A DNA stretch of 64,000 bases from Nocardioides sp. dk884 (lineage in GTDB: Bacteria > Actinomycetota > Actinomycetes > Propionibacteriales > Nocardioidaceae), in the NCBI RefSeq assembly GCF_009557055.1, contig NZ_CP045649.1, positions 496,001-560,000 on the forward strand, given 5' to 3'. The notes below the pieces were generated by a model. That model saw nothing but the letters and a program-made list of their open reading frames with translations, was not told the origin of the DNA and ran no database searches. This document shows, in pieces, positions 1-9,103 of this stretch (position 1 is the stretch's first letter; every line of letters begins with the position of its first letter). A program made the translations under genes and the position numbers.

Positions 1-85
1 AGGCGGGCAGGAAGTCGGCCACGTCATAGGCCGGAACGACCAGGCTGACAACAGGGTTCCTCGGACGGCGGCGGAGCAATCTCAC
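1..85 (-). CDS. Glycosyltransferase family 2, N-terminus only
   Basis: The reverse strand opens at a GTG (85-83) and reads through the window edge for 28 residues. The visible part contains NPVVSLVVPAYDVADFLPA, the first beta strand and nucleotide-binding start typical of GT-A fold family 2 glycosyltransferases (usually V-S-x-V-V-P-x-Y-N/D). A basic lead (VRLLRRRPR) precedes it. The gene is divergent from the pyruvyltransferase/GT8 gene, so the two probably belong to one surface-polysaccharide locus that continues to the left. Family assignment rests on a short stretch; acceptor and product cannot be judged. Confidence 0.7.
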   Translation of the reverse strand, partial: MRLLRRRPRNPVVSLVVPAYDVADFLPA

Positions 86-175
86 GTCCCGCAACCTACC
101 GGTGGGCGCGGAGATGACGCCCCTTGCGCGATACCGTCCATGGTCGGTCGTTTGCAGTCTCATCGAAGAGGTCAC

Positions 176-2980
176 ATGTCCCCGCTCCCGTCCCTGCCGG
201 AGTCTCGTGACGTCGTACGTCGCGCCGCTCGCACGGCTCGGTCCCTCCGTGCGCGCACCGTCGCCTCCGCCTCCACGGCGCGGCGCCGGGCCCTGAGCGA
301 CGGCGCCGCCGACGACCAGGGCGTCCAGGCGGACCCGGCGGCCACCGAGGCCGGCGCCGACGTGGTGGTCCCCGGCAGCGCCGGCTACCCGTTCGTGCGC
401 ACCTACTGGGCCCTCGGACGCCACCTCCTCGGCCGCGACGCGCTGCCGCGCTCCGCCGACGAGGTGCGTTTCGACCCCGAGGTCCTCGACGAGATGGCGG
501 GTGCCACCCGGCGCGCGCTCGGCTTCGCCGTGCTCACCGAGCGACTGCTCGCCGGCGACCCGCTGCCGAAGGCGCAGGTCGTGGCCGTGCGCGCGATGTG
601 CGAGCGCGGGCTGGTCAACGAGGCGCGGGCTCTCGCGCTGAGCCTGCGACACCACCCCGAGGGCGAGACGGCCCTCACGGTCAGCGAGGGCGTCGTCCTG
701 CTGACGGCGATGGAGCGCGCCGACGTCGCCTGGGAGCGGTTCGCCGAGGTCGACGACACGGTGCTGGCCACGCTCGCACCGGTGGAGGCGATGACCGCGG
801 CGATGTCGCTGCGCACCGCCGAGGGTGACGACCGCGCCGCCGCGATCGCGGCTCTCGCCGTGGCCGACCCCGCCCAGGACGCCCACGTGTGGGTCGAGGT
901 GGCCGGTCGCCTGGTCGTGCTGGGGCGCACCGAGGAGGCGGCCCGGGTCGCCGCGGCCGCCCGCACCCGCGCCGCCGAGCTCTCCGAGCGCGCCGTGCAG
1001 GCCCTCGACAACCTGCGCCGCTGGACCGAGCCCGCACCCGCCGAGGAGCTGCCGGCCGGCACCATCTCGGTCGGCCTGATCAGCTATGACCAGCCCGACG
1101 TCGAGCGGGCCTCGCGCAACGTCGGCGACTACGTGCAGACCCTCGCCCTGCTCGGCAACCTGGCCCGCTTCCGCGGCACCCGGTTCACCGGCCCCGGCGG
1201 CCTGGGCGAGCTCGCCACCGAGGTGCAGGGCCGGGTGCGCCCCGAGCTGCAGCTGCCCGGCGGTGACGTCGAGGTCCGCCTCGTCGAGGTCAACCGCGAC
1301 TTCAGCGTCGGCGACCAGCTGCCGCCGGACACCTGGACAGTGGTCTTCGGCTGGCACATGCACCCGTCGTTCCAGGTGCGCTACGGCATGCCGTACCACC
1401 CGCACGTCAAGCCGATCTTCGTCTCCTTCCACATCAACGACCTGGGCCTGCTCGACGAGGAGACCCTCGACTACCTGCGCGCCAACGGCCCGATCGGCTG
1501 CCGCGACTGGACGACCGTCGACCTGCTGCTCTCGGCCGGCGTCGAGGCGTTCTTCACCGGCTGCCTGACCACCACCAGCGACGCGGTGTTCCCCGACCGC
1601 GTCCCGGGTGACGGCAACCGCATCGTCGGCGCCGTGGACCTGCGCCCGCGCCAGGCCCGCAAGGTCGCGGAGTCCGTCGAGTCCGTCGAGATCGTGCGCC
1701 ACGACGGCCCGGAGTACCGCATGATCGGCCTGGTCGACGGGGTGCGCGCCGCCATCGGCCTGCTCGAGGACTACCAGCAGCGCTTCCGGCGGCTGGTCAC
1801 CAGCCGTCTGCACTGCTACCTGCCGGCCTCCTCGCTCGGCGTGCCGACCCGGCTGCTGCCGCCGAAGACCGGCGACGTGCGCTACGACGGCCTGCTCGGC
1901 ATGCGTCCCGACAGCCCCGAGCTGCTCGGGATGCGCGAGAGCATCCGTGCGCTGCTCGCCGGTGCCTGGGAGCTGGTGCTCGCCGGTGAGTCCGAGGAGA
2001 CCATCCGCGCCCACTGGCGCGAGGTGACCGCGCCGCTGGTCGCCGAGGCCCGCGAGCGCCTGGCCGCGCCGCTGGCCACGCCGCTGCAGGACTTCGACGT
2101 CGAGGCCGCGGTCGCCGCCGTGCGCGCCCGCGCCCGCCGCCTCGGCCCCCACGAGGGGGTCGTCGAGGGCGAGGTCACCGACATCGCGATGAGCACCGAC
2201 GCCAACTTCCGCGACATCGTGCCGGTCGCGCTGTCCACCCTCGTCGAGAACGCCTCGGGCCCGCTGCGGCTGTGGATCACCACCCGCGAGGTCAGCCCCG
2301 CCTACGAGGAGTGGCTCGCCGAGTCCTTCCCGGACGTGGCGATGACGTTCCTGCCGTGCGACGACATCGACTACGGCGAGGTCTCGCGGATGATCAAGCA
2401 CATCACCGTGGCCACCATGGACCGGCTGCTGCTGCCCGAGCTGCTCGACCACCTCGACCGGGTGACCTACGTCGACGGCGACACGGTCGTGCAGGGTGAC
2501 GTCTGCGAGCTCGCCCGCACCGAGCTGGACGGGCACCCGCTCGCCGCCCGGTCCAGCTTCGTGACCCAGGCGCTGCACTGGCGCAACGCGGGCAACGACC
2601 TGTCCGCCCAGGCCGCCTCGGACCTGCGGCGGGCGATGGCGGCGCGGCACGCCTACGGCGCCCGCACCTTCAACGCCGGCGTGCTCGTCCTCGACCTGGC
2701 CCGCCTGCGCGCGGACCGCTTCAGCCACGAGTTCATCCCGATGGCGACCGCCTACGGCCTCAACGACCAGGACGTCTTCAACGCCTACGCCGGCGCGAAC
2801 CGTGCCGCGCTGCCCGAGCGGTGGAACACCTGGCCGACCTACGACCGGGTCGGCGAGGGCGGCATCGTCCACTACGTCGGCTCCGGCAAGCCGTGGCTGG
2901 ACATCCCGGTCCCGGAGGGCGAGCGCTGGCGCGCGAGCGCCGAGCGGTTCCGCGCACGTCGCGGGCTCTCGCCGGCCTGA
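176..2980 (+). CDS. Polysaccharide pyruvyl transferase-like / GT8 glycosyltransferase fusion
   Basis: A protein of about 934 residues with three parts. Residues 1-290 are Ala/Glu/Arg-rich helix without a recognised domain (possibly TPR-like). Residues ~295-560 resemble the polysaccharide pyruvyl transferase fold (VGDYVQTLALL, then VSFHINDLGLL and GPIGCRDWTTVDLL). Residues ~670-915 are a GT8 retaining glycosyltransferase: DIAMSTDANF, the metal-binding DxD as VDGDTVV near residue 765, FNAGVLVLDL, NDQDVFN and HYVGSGKPW. It probably builds or decorates a cell-surface glycan. I chose ATG 176 over 140 because GAAGAGG lies 5 bases upstream. It is divergent from a GT2 gene and followed by a strong hairpin. 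Confidence 0.8.
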   Translation: MSPLPSLPESRDVVRRAARTARSLRARTVASASTARRRALSDGAADDQGVQADPAATEAGADVVVPGSAGYPFVRTYWALGRHLLGRDALPRSADEVRFDPEVLDEMAGATRRALGFAVLTERLLAGDPLPKAQVVAVRAMCERGLVNEARALALSLRHHPEGETALTVSEGVVLLTAMERADVAWERFAEVDDTVLATLAPVEAMTAAMSLRTAEGDDRAAAIAALAVADPAQDAHVWVEVAGRLVVLGRTEEAARVAAAARTRAAELSERAVQALDNLRRWTEPAPAEELPAGTISVGLISYDQPDVERASRNVGDYVQTLALLGNLARFRGTRFTGPGGLGELATEVQGRVRPELQLPGGDVEVRLVEVNRDFSVGDQLPPDTWTVVFGWHMHPSFQVRYGMPYHPHVKPIFVSFHINDLGLLDEETLDYLRANGPIGCRDWTTVDLLLSAGVEAFFTGCLTTTSDAVFPDRVPGDGNRIVGAVDLRPRQARKVAESVESVEIVRHDGPEYRMIGLVDGVRAAIGLLEDYQQRFRRLVTSRLHCYLPASSLGVPTRLLPPKTGDVRYDGLLGMRPDSPELLGMRESIRALLAGAWELVLAGESEETIRAHWREVTAPLVAEARERLAAPLATPLQDFDVEAAVAAVRARARRLGPHEGVVEGEVTDIAMSTDANFRDIVPVALSTLVENASGPLRLWITTREVSPAYEEWLAESFPDVAMTFLPCDDIDYGEVSRMIKHITVATMDRLLLPELLDHLDRVTYVDGDTVVQGDVCELARTELDGHPLAARSSFVTQALHWRNAGNDLSAQAASDLRRAMAARHAYGARTFNAGVLVLDLARLRADRFSHEFIPMATAYGLNDQDVFNAYAGANRAALPERWNTWPTYDRVGEGGIVHYVGSGKPWLDIPVPEGERWRASAERFRARRGLSPA

Positions 2981-2994
2981 GCCACTTCGCTGTG

Positions 2995-3029
2995 CCTCCG
3001 ACCGGACCTTGTTGAGGTCCGGTCGGAGG
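2995..3029 (+). terminator. Hairpin terminator after the pyruvyltransferase/GT8 gene
   Basis: A perfect 15-bp stem (CCTCCGACCGGACCT / AGGTCCGGTCGGAGG) with a TGTTG loop begins 14 bases after the stop codon. There is no T tract, as is common for actinobacterial terminators. Confidence 0.8.
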
Positions 3030-3069
3030 GTGCGCGGAGACCGTGTGTCCCAGGTCATGGTCAGTGCCG

Positions 3070-3098
3070 TTCACACGCGGGAAACACGGGCGTAGATT
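3070..3098 (+). promoter_or_regulatory. Housekeeping-type promoter of the pan-nad operon
   Basis: TTCACA (3070-3075), a 17-base spacer, then TAGATT (3093-3098) is a good sigma-70/HrdB-like match. Transcription would start near 3105, leaving an unusually long 5' leader of about 230 bases. Confidence 0.55.
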
Positions 3099-3334
3099 CC
3101 AGGGTGCCTGGGTCTATGACGTAGTGCCAGGCATGCTTCAGGTACGGCGAGGGTCACCCGTCACGGGGACTCAACGCCACTCACCTGGGCAGCCGACGAT
3201 CCAGCAGCGGCACCCAGCACCACCAGCACCACCCCGAACAACCGCACAGCACAGTCCGAGCATCGTCCGGTACCCGTCCCGGCCTCCGCAGCGTGGAGGT
3301 GGCGGAGGGACTGAAACGTAAGGTTCGAAAACCC

Positions 3335-4249
3335 ATGACGCAGTCCCTCCGGGTCGGTGTCGTCGGCGCAGGCCGCGTCGGCGCCGTCCTCGCCGCAGCC
3401 CTCCGCGGCGCGGGCCACGAGATCGTGGCCGCCGCCGGCGAGTCCGACGCCTCCCGAGGCCGGATCACCGCCCTGCTCCCTGGCACCCCCGTCGCGAAGC
3501 CGAGTGCTGTCGCCCGCGACTGCGACCTGCTGCTGCTCACCGTCCCCGACGACAGCCTGCCCAACGTCGTGTCCGTGCTGGCCGCCAGCGGCGCGCTGCG
3601 CGAGGGCCAGTACGTCGTGCACACCTCGGGCCGCCACGGCCTCGACGTCCTCGCGCCCGCCGTGGCGGTGGGCGCGCGGGTGGTCGCGATGCACCCGGCG
3701 ATGACCTTCACCGGCACCGAGGTCGACCTCGAGCGGCTCTCCGGCTGCGTGTTCGGGCTGACCGCCGACCCGCGCGAGCGGTCGCTGGCCGAGGCGCTCG
3801 TGGCCGACCTCGGCGGGCGCCCGATGTGGGTGCCCGAGCAGATGCGCACGCTCTACCACGCCGGGCTCGCGCACGGGGCCAACCACCTGGTCACCCTGGT
3901 GAGCGAGGCGATGGAGATGCTCTCCGCCGCCGGCGCGGACGACCCGGCGGGCACCCTGCGCCCGCTGCTGTCCGCGGCGCTCGACAACGCCCTGGCCCAG
4001 GGCGACGCCGCCCTGACCGGTCCGATCGTGCGCGGCGACGTCGGCACCGTCGAGGCGCACCTGGCCGACCTGGTCGCCAACGCCCCGCAGACGCTGGGCT
4101 CCTACCTCGCCCTGGCCCGGGCCACGCTGGCGCGGGCGGTCACCGACGGGCGGCTGCTCCCGATCCGCGCCGCGCGCATCCGCGAGGCCCTCGACGCGGC
4201 GACGCCGGTCCAGCTTCCTGCCACCGGGACGGGGGCCGGGCTGTCGTGA
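3335..4249 (+). CDS. Rossmann-fold DUF2520 oxidoreductase-like protein
   Basis: A protein of about 304 residues. The N-terminus has a dinucleotide-binding [16 protein letters not shown]. The middle reads [12 protein letters not shown] and the helical C-terminal half ([19 protein letters not shown] and following) is the DUF2520 domain, related in layout to 6-phosphogluconate dehydrogenase-like and ketopantoate reductase-like enzymes. Its stop overlaps the panC GTG by four bases, and the same neighbour precedes panC in mycobacteria. A role in pantothenate metabolism is plausible from context but not shown. ATG 3335 is preferred because the conserved Rossmann strand follows directly; no strong ribosome binding site is seen. 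Confidence 0.8.
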   Translation: MTQSLRVGVVGAGRVGAVLAAALRGAGHEIVAAAGESDASRGRITALLPGTPVAKPSAVARDCDLLLLTVPDDSLPNVVSVLAASGALREGQYVVHTSGRHGLDVLAPAVAVGARVVAMHPAMTFTGTEVDLERLSGCVFGLTADPRERSLAEALVADLGGRPMWVPEQMRTLYHAGLAHGANHLVTLVSEAMEMLSAAGADDPAGTLRPLLSAALDNALAQGDAALTGPIVRGDVGTVEAHLADLVANAPQTLGSYLALARATLARAVTDGRLLPIRAARIREALDAATPVQLPATGTGAGLS

Positions 4250-5181
4250 GTGCCCGTCCCGTCCTCGCCTCCACCCGCGAGGAGCTCGCCGCCCTGCTCG
4301 CCGAGGCCCGCGCCGCCGGCCGCCCCGTGGGCCTGGTGCCCACGATGGGCGCCCTGCACGAGGGCCACGCCAGCCTGGTCCGCACCGCCCGCGAGCGCGT
4401 GGGCGAGGGCCCCGTGGTCGTGTCGATCTTCGTCAACCCGCTGCAGTTCGGGGAGGGCGAGGACCTCGACCGCTACCCCCGCACGCTGCCCGAGGACCTC
4501 GAGGTCTGCGCCCGCGAGGGCGCCGACGTGGTCTTCGCCCCGAGCGTCGAGGAGGTCTACCCCGGCGGCGACCCGCAGGTCACGCTGGACCCGGGCCCGC
4601 TGGCCGGCGTCCTCGAGGGCCGCACCCGTCCCGGGCACTACCGGGGCGTGCTCACGGTGGTGGCCAAGCTCTTCGGCCTGGTCCGCCCCGACGTCGCGGT
4701 CTTCGGGCAGAAGGACTACCAGCAGCTGGTGCTGATCCGCCGGATGGTGGCCGACCTGTGCCTCGGCGTCGACGTCGTCGGCGCCGAGACCGTCCGCGAG
4801 CCCGACGGCCTGGCGCTGTCCAGTCGCAACCGCTACCTCTCCGAGGGCGAGCGGGTCGAGGCGCTGTGGCTCAGCCGCGCGCTGCGCGCCGCCGAGGAGA
4901 ACGCGAGGTACGGCCCCGCGGTGGCGCTCGACGAGGCCCGCGCCGAGCTGCGCCACGCCAAGGAGGTCGCGCTCGACTACCTCGTCCTCACCACCCCTGA
5001 GCTCGAGGAGCTGCCCGACGACGTACCCCCCGGCACCGAGGCCCGCATCCTCGTCGCCGCGCGGGTCGGCGCCACCCGGCTCATCGACAACCTGCCTCTG
5101 ATCCTGGGGGCGGAACCCGGCTCGACCACGTCCGTGGCGGGCACGCAGAACACCACGCACACCACGCAGGGAGGCAGCTGA
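4246..5181 (+). CDS. panC: Pantothenate synthetase
   Basis: Condenses pantoate with beta-alanine using ATP to give pantothenate. The 311-residue protein has the cytidylyltransferase-type [10 protein letters not shown] motif (residues 32-41, HEGH in the HIGH position), [19 protein letters not shown] and LSSRNRYLS, the ATP- and pantoate-binding loops. The GTG start overlaps the preceding stop (GTGA), and its own stop shares one base with the panD ATG, so translation is probably coupled. The last ~20 residues, rich in Thr, are an unconserved tail. Confidence 0.95.
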   Translation: MSARPVLASTREELAALLAEARAAGRPVGLVPTMGALHEGHASLVRTARERVGEGPVVVSIFVNPLQFGEGEDLDRYPRTLPEDLEVCAREGADVVFAPSVEEVYPGGDPQVTLDPGPLAGVLEGRTRPGHYRGVLTVVAKLFGLVRPDVAVFGQKDYQQLVLIRRMVADLCLGVDVVGAETVREPDGLALSSRNRYLSEGERVEALWLSRALRAAEENARYGPAVALDEARAELRHAKEVALDYLVLTTPELEELPDDVPPGTEARILVAARVGATRLIDNLPLILGAEPGSTTSVAGTQNTTHTTQGGS

Positions 5182-5600
5182 TGCTGCGCACCATGATGAA
5201 GAGCAAGATCCACCGCGCCACCGTGACGCAGGCGGATCTCCACTACGTCGGCTCCGTGACGGTCGATGAGGACCTGCTCGACGCGGCAGACCTGCTGCCC
5301 GGCGAGCTCGTGCACATCGTCGACATCACCAACGGCGCCCGTCTGGAGACCTACACGATCGCCGGCGAGCGTGGGTCGGGGATCATCGGCATCAACGGTG
5401 CTGCGGCCCGCCTGGTGCAGCCCGGTGACCTGGTCATCCTGATCGCCTACGGGCAGATGGAGACCGCGGAGGCCAAGGAGTACCAGCCCCGGGTCGTCTT
5501 CGTCGACGCCGACAACAAGATCATGGCGACCGGCTTCGACCCGGCGGAGGCGCTGGCGGGCAGCGGCCTGGTCCGGGGCGACACCGTCGCAGGTCGGTAG
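5181..5600 (+). CDS. panD: Aspartate 1-decarboxylase precursor
   Basis: Makes beta-alanine from L-aspartate with a pyruvoyl cofactor. The 139-residue precursor has the self-cleavage site G24-S25 (HYVGSVT), giving the same register as the E. coli enzyme and supporting the ATG at 5181. K9 in the N-terminal MMKSKIHR segment, the DITNG motif and [15 protein letters not shown] are characteristic. It overlaps panC by one base and is followed within 10 bases by nadB, which uses the same substrate. Confidence 0.96.
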   Translation: MLRTMMKSKIHRATVTQADLHYVGSVTVDEDLLDAADLLPGELVHIVDITNGARLETYTIAGERGSGIIGINGAAARLVQPGDLVILIAYGQMETAEAKEYQPRVVFVDADNKIMATGFDPAEALAGSGLVRGDTVAGR

Positions 5601-5603
5601 CCT
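5598..5603 (+). promoter_or_regulatory. Candidate leaderless -10 (TAGCCT) for nadB
   Basis: TAGCCT lies 6 bases before ATG 5610 and overlaps the panD stop codon. If used, the transcript would begin at the start codon. It may give nadB-nadC-coaX expression independent of the upstream promoter. Confidence 0.35.
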
Positions 5604-5609
5604 GCGCCG

Positions 5610-7310
5610 ATGGCCACCACCGCGGTACGCCGCGTGCCGCGCCGGCTGACCGCGCCGGCCCCGGGCTGGACGACCCGCGCGGACGTCGTCGTCATCGGCT
5701 CCGGCATCGCCGGGCTGACGGCGGCGCTGCGCCTGCGCGAGCAGGTCGACAAGGTCCTGGTGGTCACCAAGGACCAGCTCGCCGCGGGCTCCACGCAGTG
5801 GGCCCAGGGCGGGATCGCCGCCGCGCTCGGTCCGGGGGACACCCCGGCCGAGCACGAGCTGGACACGCTGGTGGCAGGCGCGGGCGCCTGCGACCTCGAC
5901 GCCGTACGCGTGCTGGTGACCGAGGGGCCCGAGGCGGTGCACGAGCTGATCGCGCTCGGGGCGCGCTTCGACCTCGGCCTGAACGGTGAGCTCTCGCTGA
6001 CCCGCGAGGGCGGGCACCACCGGGACCGGATCGCGCACGCCGGCGGCGACGCCACCGGTGCGGAGATCCAGCGGGCGCTGATCGCGGCCGTGCAGCGCGC
6101 GCCGGAGATCGAGGTGATCGAGCACGCCCTCGCCGTCGACCTGCTGCTCGCCGCCGACGGCGGCGTGGCCGGGGTGACCCTGCACGTGATGGGGGAGGGC
6201 CAGCGCGACGGCGTCGGCGCCGTGCACTGCCGCGCGGTGGTGCTGGCCAGCGGCGGCCTCGGGCAGGTGTTCTCCCAGACCACCAACCCGGCCGTGTCCA
6301 CCGGTGACGGCCTGGCGCTGGCGCTGCGCGCCGGCGCGACGCTGCGCGACCTGGAGTTCGTCCAGTTCCACCCCACCGTGATGTACCTCGGCCCCGACTC
6401 GGTGGGCCAGCAGCCGCTGATCTCCGAGGCGGTCCGCGGCGAGGGCGCGTTCCTGGTCGACGGCCCGCCGGAGGGCGGCGGGCGCCGGATCATGGCGGGC
6501 GTCCACGACCTCGGCGACCTCGCGCCGCGCGACGTGGTCGCCAAGGCGATCACGCGGCGCATGCACGAGACCGGTCGCCCGCACGTGTGGCTGGACGCAC
6601 GCCACCTGGGTGCGGAGTTCTGGGAGCAGCGCTTCCCCACGATCCTGGCCACCACCCGCTCCCACGGCGTCGACCCGGTGCACGACCTGATCCCGGTGGC
6701 CCCGGCCTGCCACTACGCCTCCGGTGGCGTCCGCACCGACCTGTGGGGCCGCTGCGACGTCCCCGGCCTCTATGCCACCGGCGAGGTCGCCTGCTCCGGC
6801 GTGCACGGCGCCAACCGGCTGGCCTCCAACTCGCTGCTCGAAGGGCTGGTCTTCTCCCGGCGGATCGCGACCGTGCTGCCCGGCGAGCTGCGCCCCTGGG
6901 CCGCGCCGGCGCCGGACCCGCGCGACGTCGGCCTGGTGTCTGGCCGGGCCCGCGTCGAGCTGCAGGAGACGATGACCGCCCGCGCCGGGGTGCTGCGCAG
7001 CGCCGCGGGGCTCGCCGAGGCCGACGCCGCACTGCGACGGCTGGCTGCGGGCGAGGACGGCGTGGTCGCCCAGGACGCCTGGGAGACCACCAACCTGCTG
7101 ACCGTCAGCGCCGCGCTCGTCGCCGCGGCCCGGGCCCGTGAGGAGACCCGCGGCTCGCACTGGCGCGAGGACCACCCCGAGCGCGACGACCTGCGCTGGG
7201 CGGGACACGTCGACGTCACGCTGGGCGGTGGCGAGGGCGACGTGGCCGTGGCCTTCGTCCCGAGCACCCCCACCGACCTTCCCACCGAACCCGCAGGCGG
7301 CGCACGATGA
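5610..7310 (+). CDS. nadB: L-aspartate oxidase
   Basis: FAD enzyme that oxidises L-aspartate to iminoaspartate, the first step of de novo NAD synthesis. The 566-residue protein has the FAD-binding VVVIGSGIAGLTAAL (GxGxxG at residues 30-35), the STQWAQGGIAAAL segment, EFVQFHPTV, and the PACHYASGGVRTDLWG and GVHGANRLASNSLLEG signatures of the succinate dehydrogenase/aspartate oxidase flavoprotein family. It sits between panD and nadC. nadA, which normally completes quinolinate synthesis, is not in this window. Confidence 0.95.
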   Translation: MATTAVRRVPRRLTAPAPGWTTRADVVVIGSGIAGLTAALRLREQVDKVLVVTKDQLAAGSTQWAQGGIAAALGPGDTPAEHELDTLVAGAGACDLDAVRVLVTEGPEAVHELIALGARFDLGLNGELSLTREGGHHRDRIAHAGGDATGAEIQRALIAAVQRAPEIEVIEHALAVDLLLAADGGVAGVTLHVMGEGQRDGVGAVHCRAVVLASGGLGQVFSQTTNPAVSTGDGLALALRAGATLRDLEFVQFHPTVMYLGPDSVGQQPLISEAVRGEGAFLVDGPPEGGGRRIMAGVHDLGDLAPRDVVAKAITRRMHETGRPHVWLDARHLGAEFWEQRFPTILATTRSHGVDPVHDLIPVAPACHYASGGVRTDLWGRCDVPGLYATGEVACSGVHGANRLASNSLLEGLVFSRRIATVLPGELRPWAAPAPDPRDVGLVSGRARVELQETMTARAGVLRSAAGLAEADAALRRLAAGEDGVVAQDAWETTNLLTVSAALVAAARAREETRGSHWREDHPERDDLRWAGHVDVTLGGGEGDVAVAFVPSTPTDLPTEPAGGAR

Positions 7311-8233
7311 CCACGCTCCACCCCACGACGACCTTTCCCACCACGGCGTACGACGCGCTGCCCGCCGACCTGCTCGCCGAGCTGGCCGACGCCGGCCTGG
7401 ACCCGCACGCGCTGCACCAGCAGGTCCTGCTGGCACTGGCTGAGGACCTGCCCGGGGGCGACGTGACCTCCGAGGCGACGATCCCGGCCGACGCGCGCGG
7501 CGTCGCCGACTTCGCGGCCCGTGAGTCGGGCGTGGTCGCCGGTCTGGGCGTCGCGGCGCTCGTCTTCCACCTCGTGCTCGGCGATGACGTGGTCATCGCC
7601 GACCGGGTCCCCGACGGCACCCGGGTCGCGCCCGGCGACGTGGTCATGCGAGTCGCAGGGCCGGTCCGCGGCCTGCTCACCGCCGAGCGCACCGCGCTCA
7701 ACTACGCCAGCCACCTCTCCGGCGTCGCCACCGCGACGGCCGCCTGGGTCGACGCCATCGCCGGCACCGGCGCGCAGGTGCTGGACACCCGCAAGACCCT
7801 GCCCACCTACCGGGCGCTGCAGAAGTACGCCGTGCGCTGCGGCGGCGGGGTCAACCACCGGCTCAGCCTGTCGGACCGCGCGATGGTCAAGGACAACCAC
7901 GTGGTCGCCGCCGGCGGGGTGGTGCCGGCGCTGGAGGCGGTCCGCGCCGCCCACCCGGGGCTCCGCGTCGAGGTCGAGGTCGGCACCCTGGAGGAGCTGC
8001 GCGAGCTGCTCGAGGTCGGCTGCGAGGAGATCCTGCTCGACAACATGCCGACCGAGATGATGGCCGAGGCGGTGCGGATCACCGCCGGGCGCGCCGTGCT
8101 CGAGGCCTCCGGCGGACTGACAGTGGAGCGGGCCCGCGAGGTGGCGAGCACCGGCGTGGACTTCATCTCCGTCGGGGCGCTCACCCACTCGGTGCGGGTC
8201 TTCGACCTGGGCCTGGACCTGCGGGAGGACTGA
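7307..8233 (+). CDS. nadC: Nicotinate-nucleotide pyrophosphorylase (quinolinate phosphoribosyltransferase)
   Basis: Converts quinolinate and PRPP to nicotinate mononucleotide. The 308-residue protein shows the family core: LLTAERTALNYASHLSGVAT, DTRKTLPTYRALQKYAV, GGGVNHRLSLSDRAMVKDNH, EVEVGTLEEL and ILLDNM, followed by ASGGL near the C-terminus. An N-terminal extension of about 20 residues is not conserved. ATG 7307 overlaps the nadB stop (ATGA), and its stop overlaps the coaX ATG by one base, indicating one translationally coupled operon. Confidence 0.95.
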   Translation: MTTLHPTTTFPTTAYDALPADLLAELADAGLDPHALHQQVLLALAEDLPGGDVTSEATIPADARGVADFAARESGVVAGLGVAALVFHLVLGDDVVIADRVPDGTRVAPGDVVMRVAGPVRGLLTAERTALNYASHLSGVATATAAWVDAIAGTGAQVLDTRKTLPTYRALQKYAVRCGGGVNHRLSLSDRAMVKDNHVVAAGGVVPALEAVRAAHPGLRVEVEVGTLEELRELLEVGCEEILLDNMPTEMMAEAVRITAGRAVLEASGGLTVERAREVASTGVDFISVGALTHSVRVFDLGLDLRED

Positions 8234-9024
8234 TGCTCCTCGCCGCCGACATCGGCAACAGCCACACCGTCCTGGGGCTGCTCGCCGACATGCCCGACGG
8301 CGGGCCCGGCGGCGAGGTGGTCGCGGACTGGCGGGTCGGCACCGAGGCGCGGCGTACGGCCGATGAATGGGCGGTGCTGCTGCGCGGGCTGCTGGGCGAG
8401 CGCCACGGCGAGGTCGACAAGATCGCGGTGTGCTCCACCGTTCCCGCGGTCCTGCACGAATGGCGCGACATGATCGCGCGGCATTTCCCGGGCTGCCCCC
8501 ACGTCGTCGTCGAGCCGGGCGTGCGCACCGGGGTGCCGGTCGTGACGGACAACCCCCGCGAGGTGGGCTCGGACCGCATCATCAATGCGCTCGCGGCCGT
8601 GACCGAATTCGGTGGGCCTGCGATTGTCGTCGATTTCGGGGGAACCGCGACGACGTTCGACGTGGTCAGCGCCGCCGGTCAGTACGTCGGGGGCGCGATC
8701 GCGCCGGGCATCGAGATCTCCCTGGAGGCGCTGGGACGGCGCGGCGCGCAGCTGCGCCACGTGGAGATCGCCCGTCCCCGCTCGGTCATCGCCAAGAACA
8801 CCGTCGAGGCGCTGCAGTCGGGGCTGGTGTTCGGCGTGGCCAGCCAGGTGGACGGCATCGTGGCCCGGATGCTCGAGGAGCTCGACGCGCCGGCCGGCGA
8901 GGTCAGCGTCATCGCGACCGGGTATCTCGCGCCGCTGGTGCTTGACGTTTGCCGCTGCTTCACGGCTCATTCGCCGTGGTTGACACTGCGCGGCCTGGAA
9001 TTGGTCTTCGAGCGCAATCGCTGA
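8233..9024 (+). CDS. coaX: Type III pantothenate kinase
   Basis: Phosphorylates pantothenate, the committed step of CoA synthesis. The 263-residue protein starts with the acetate/sugar-kinase-like phosphate loop LLAADIGNSHTVLGL, has EVGSDRIINALAAV and IVVDFGGTATTFDVV with its conserved Asp, and GGAIAPGIEISLEAL. It ends the DUF2520-panC-panD-nadB-nadC operon, so the product of PanC is used by an enzyme of the same transcript. Mycobacteria place coaX after panD too; the nadB-nadC insertion is the local difference. Confidence 0.93.
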   Translation: MLLAADIGNSHTVLGLLADMPDGGPGGEVVADWRVGTEARRTADEWAVLLRGLLGERHGEVDKIAVCSTVPAVLHEWRDMIARHFPGCPHVVVEPGVRTGVPVVTDNPREVGSDRIINALAAVTEFGGPAIVVDFGGTATTFDVVSAAGQYVGGAIAPGIEISLEALGRRGAQLRHVEIARPRSVIAKNTVEALQSGLVFGVASQVDGIVARMLEELDAPAGEVSVIATGYLAPLVLDVCRCFTAHSPWLTLRGLELVFERNR

Positions 9025-9103
9025 GCAAAGCCGCGCACTCGGCGGTGCAGGTGGCTCGCGCCTCCGCCACATTGGTGAAGCCTGGGCGCAGAGAAGTCTT
9101 TAA

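Larger units (their letters stand above)
2981..3334. other. Intergenic region: terminator, promoter and long leader of the pan-nad operon
   Basis: These 354 bases hold the hairpin at 2995-3029, a promoter at 3070-3098, and then about 230 bases of presumptive leader before the first start codon of the pan operon. A TGCCTGG / CCAGGCA stem (3105-3111 with 3127-3133) sits right at the expected transcript start. An ATG-initiated frame from 3133 to 3321 encodes a Pro/Gln/Arg-rich low-complexity peptide and is probably not a gene. No known riboswitch core was recognised. Confidence 0.5.

Noticed and set aside
3133..3321. A 62-codon ATG frame in the leader of the pan operon
   Set aside because: Pro/Gln/Arg-rich low-complexity product, no ribosome binding site and no recognised family; kept only as part of the leader description.
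3320..3337. GGTTCGAAA resembling a tRNA T-arm
   Set aside because: No acceptor, D or anticodon stems can be built around it. No tRNA was identified anywhere in the window by eye.
3161..4060. Long reverse-strand open frames over the DUF2520, panC and nadB genes
   Set aside because: Shadow frames produced by high GC; they are Arg/Gly/Ala/His-rich without motifs, while the forward frames encode recognisable enzymes.
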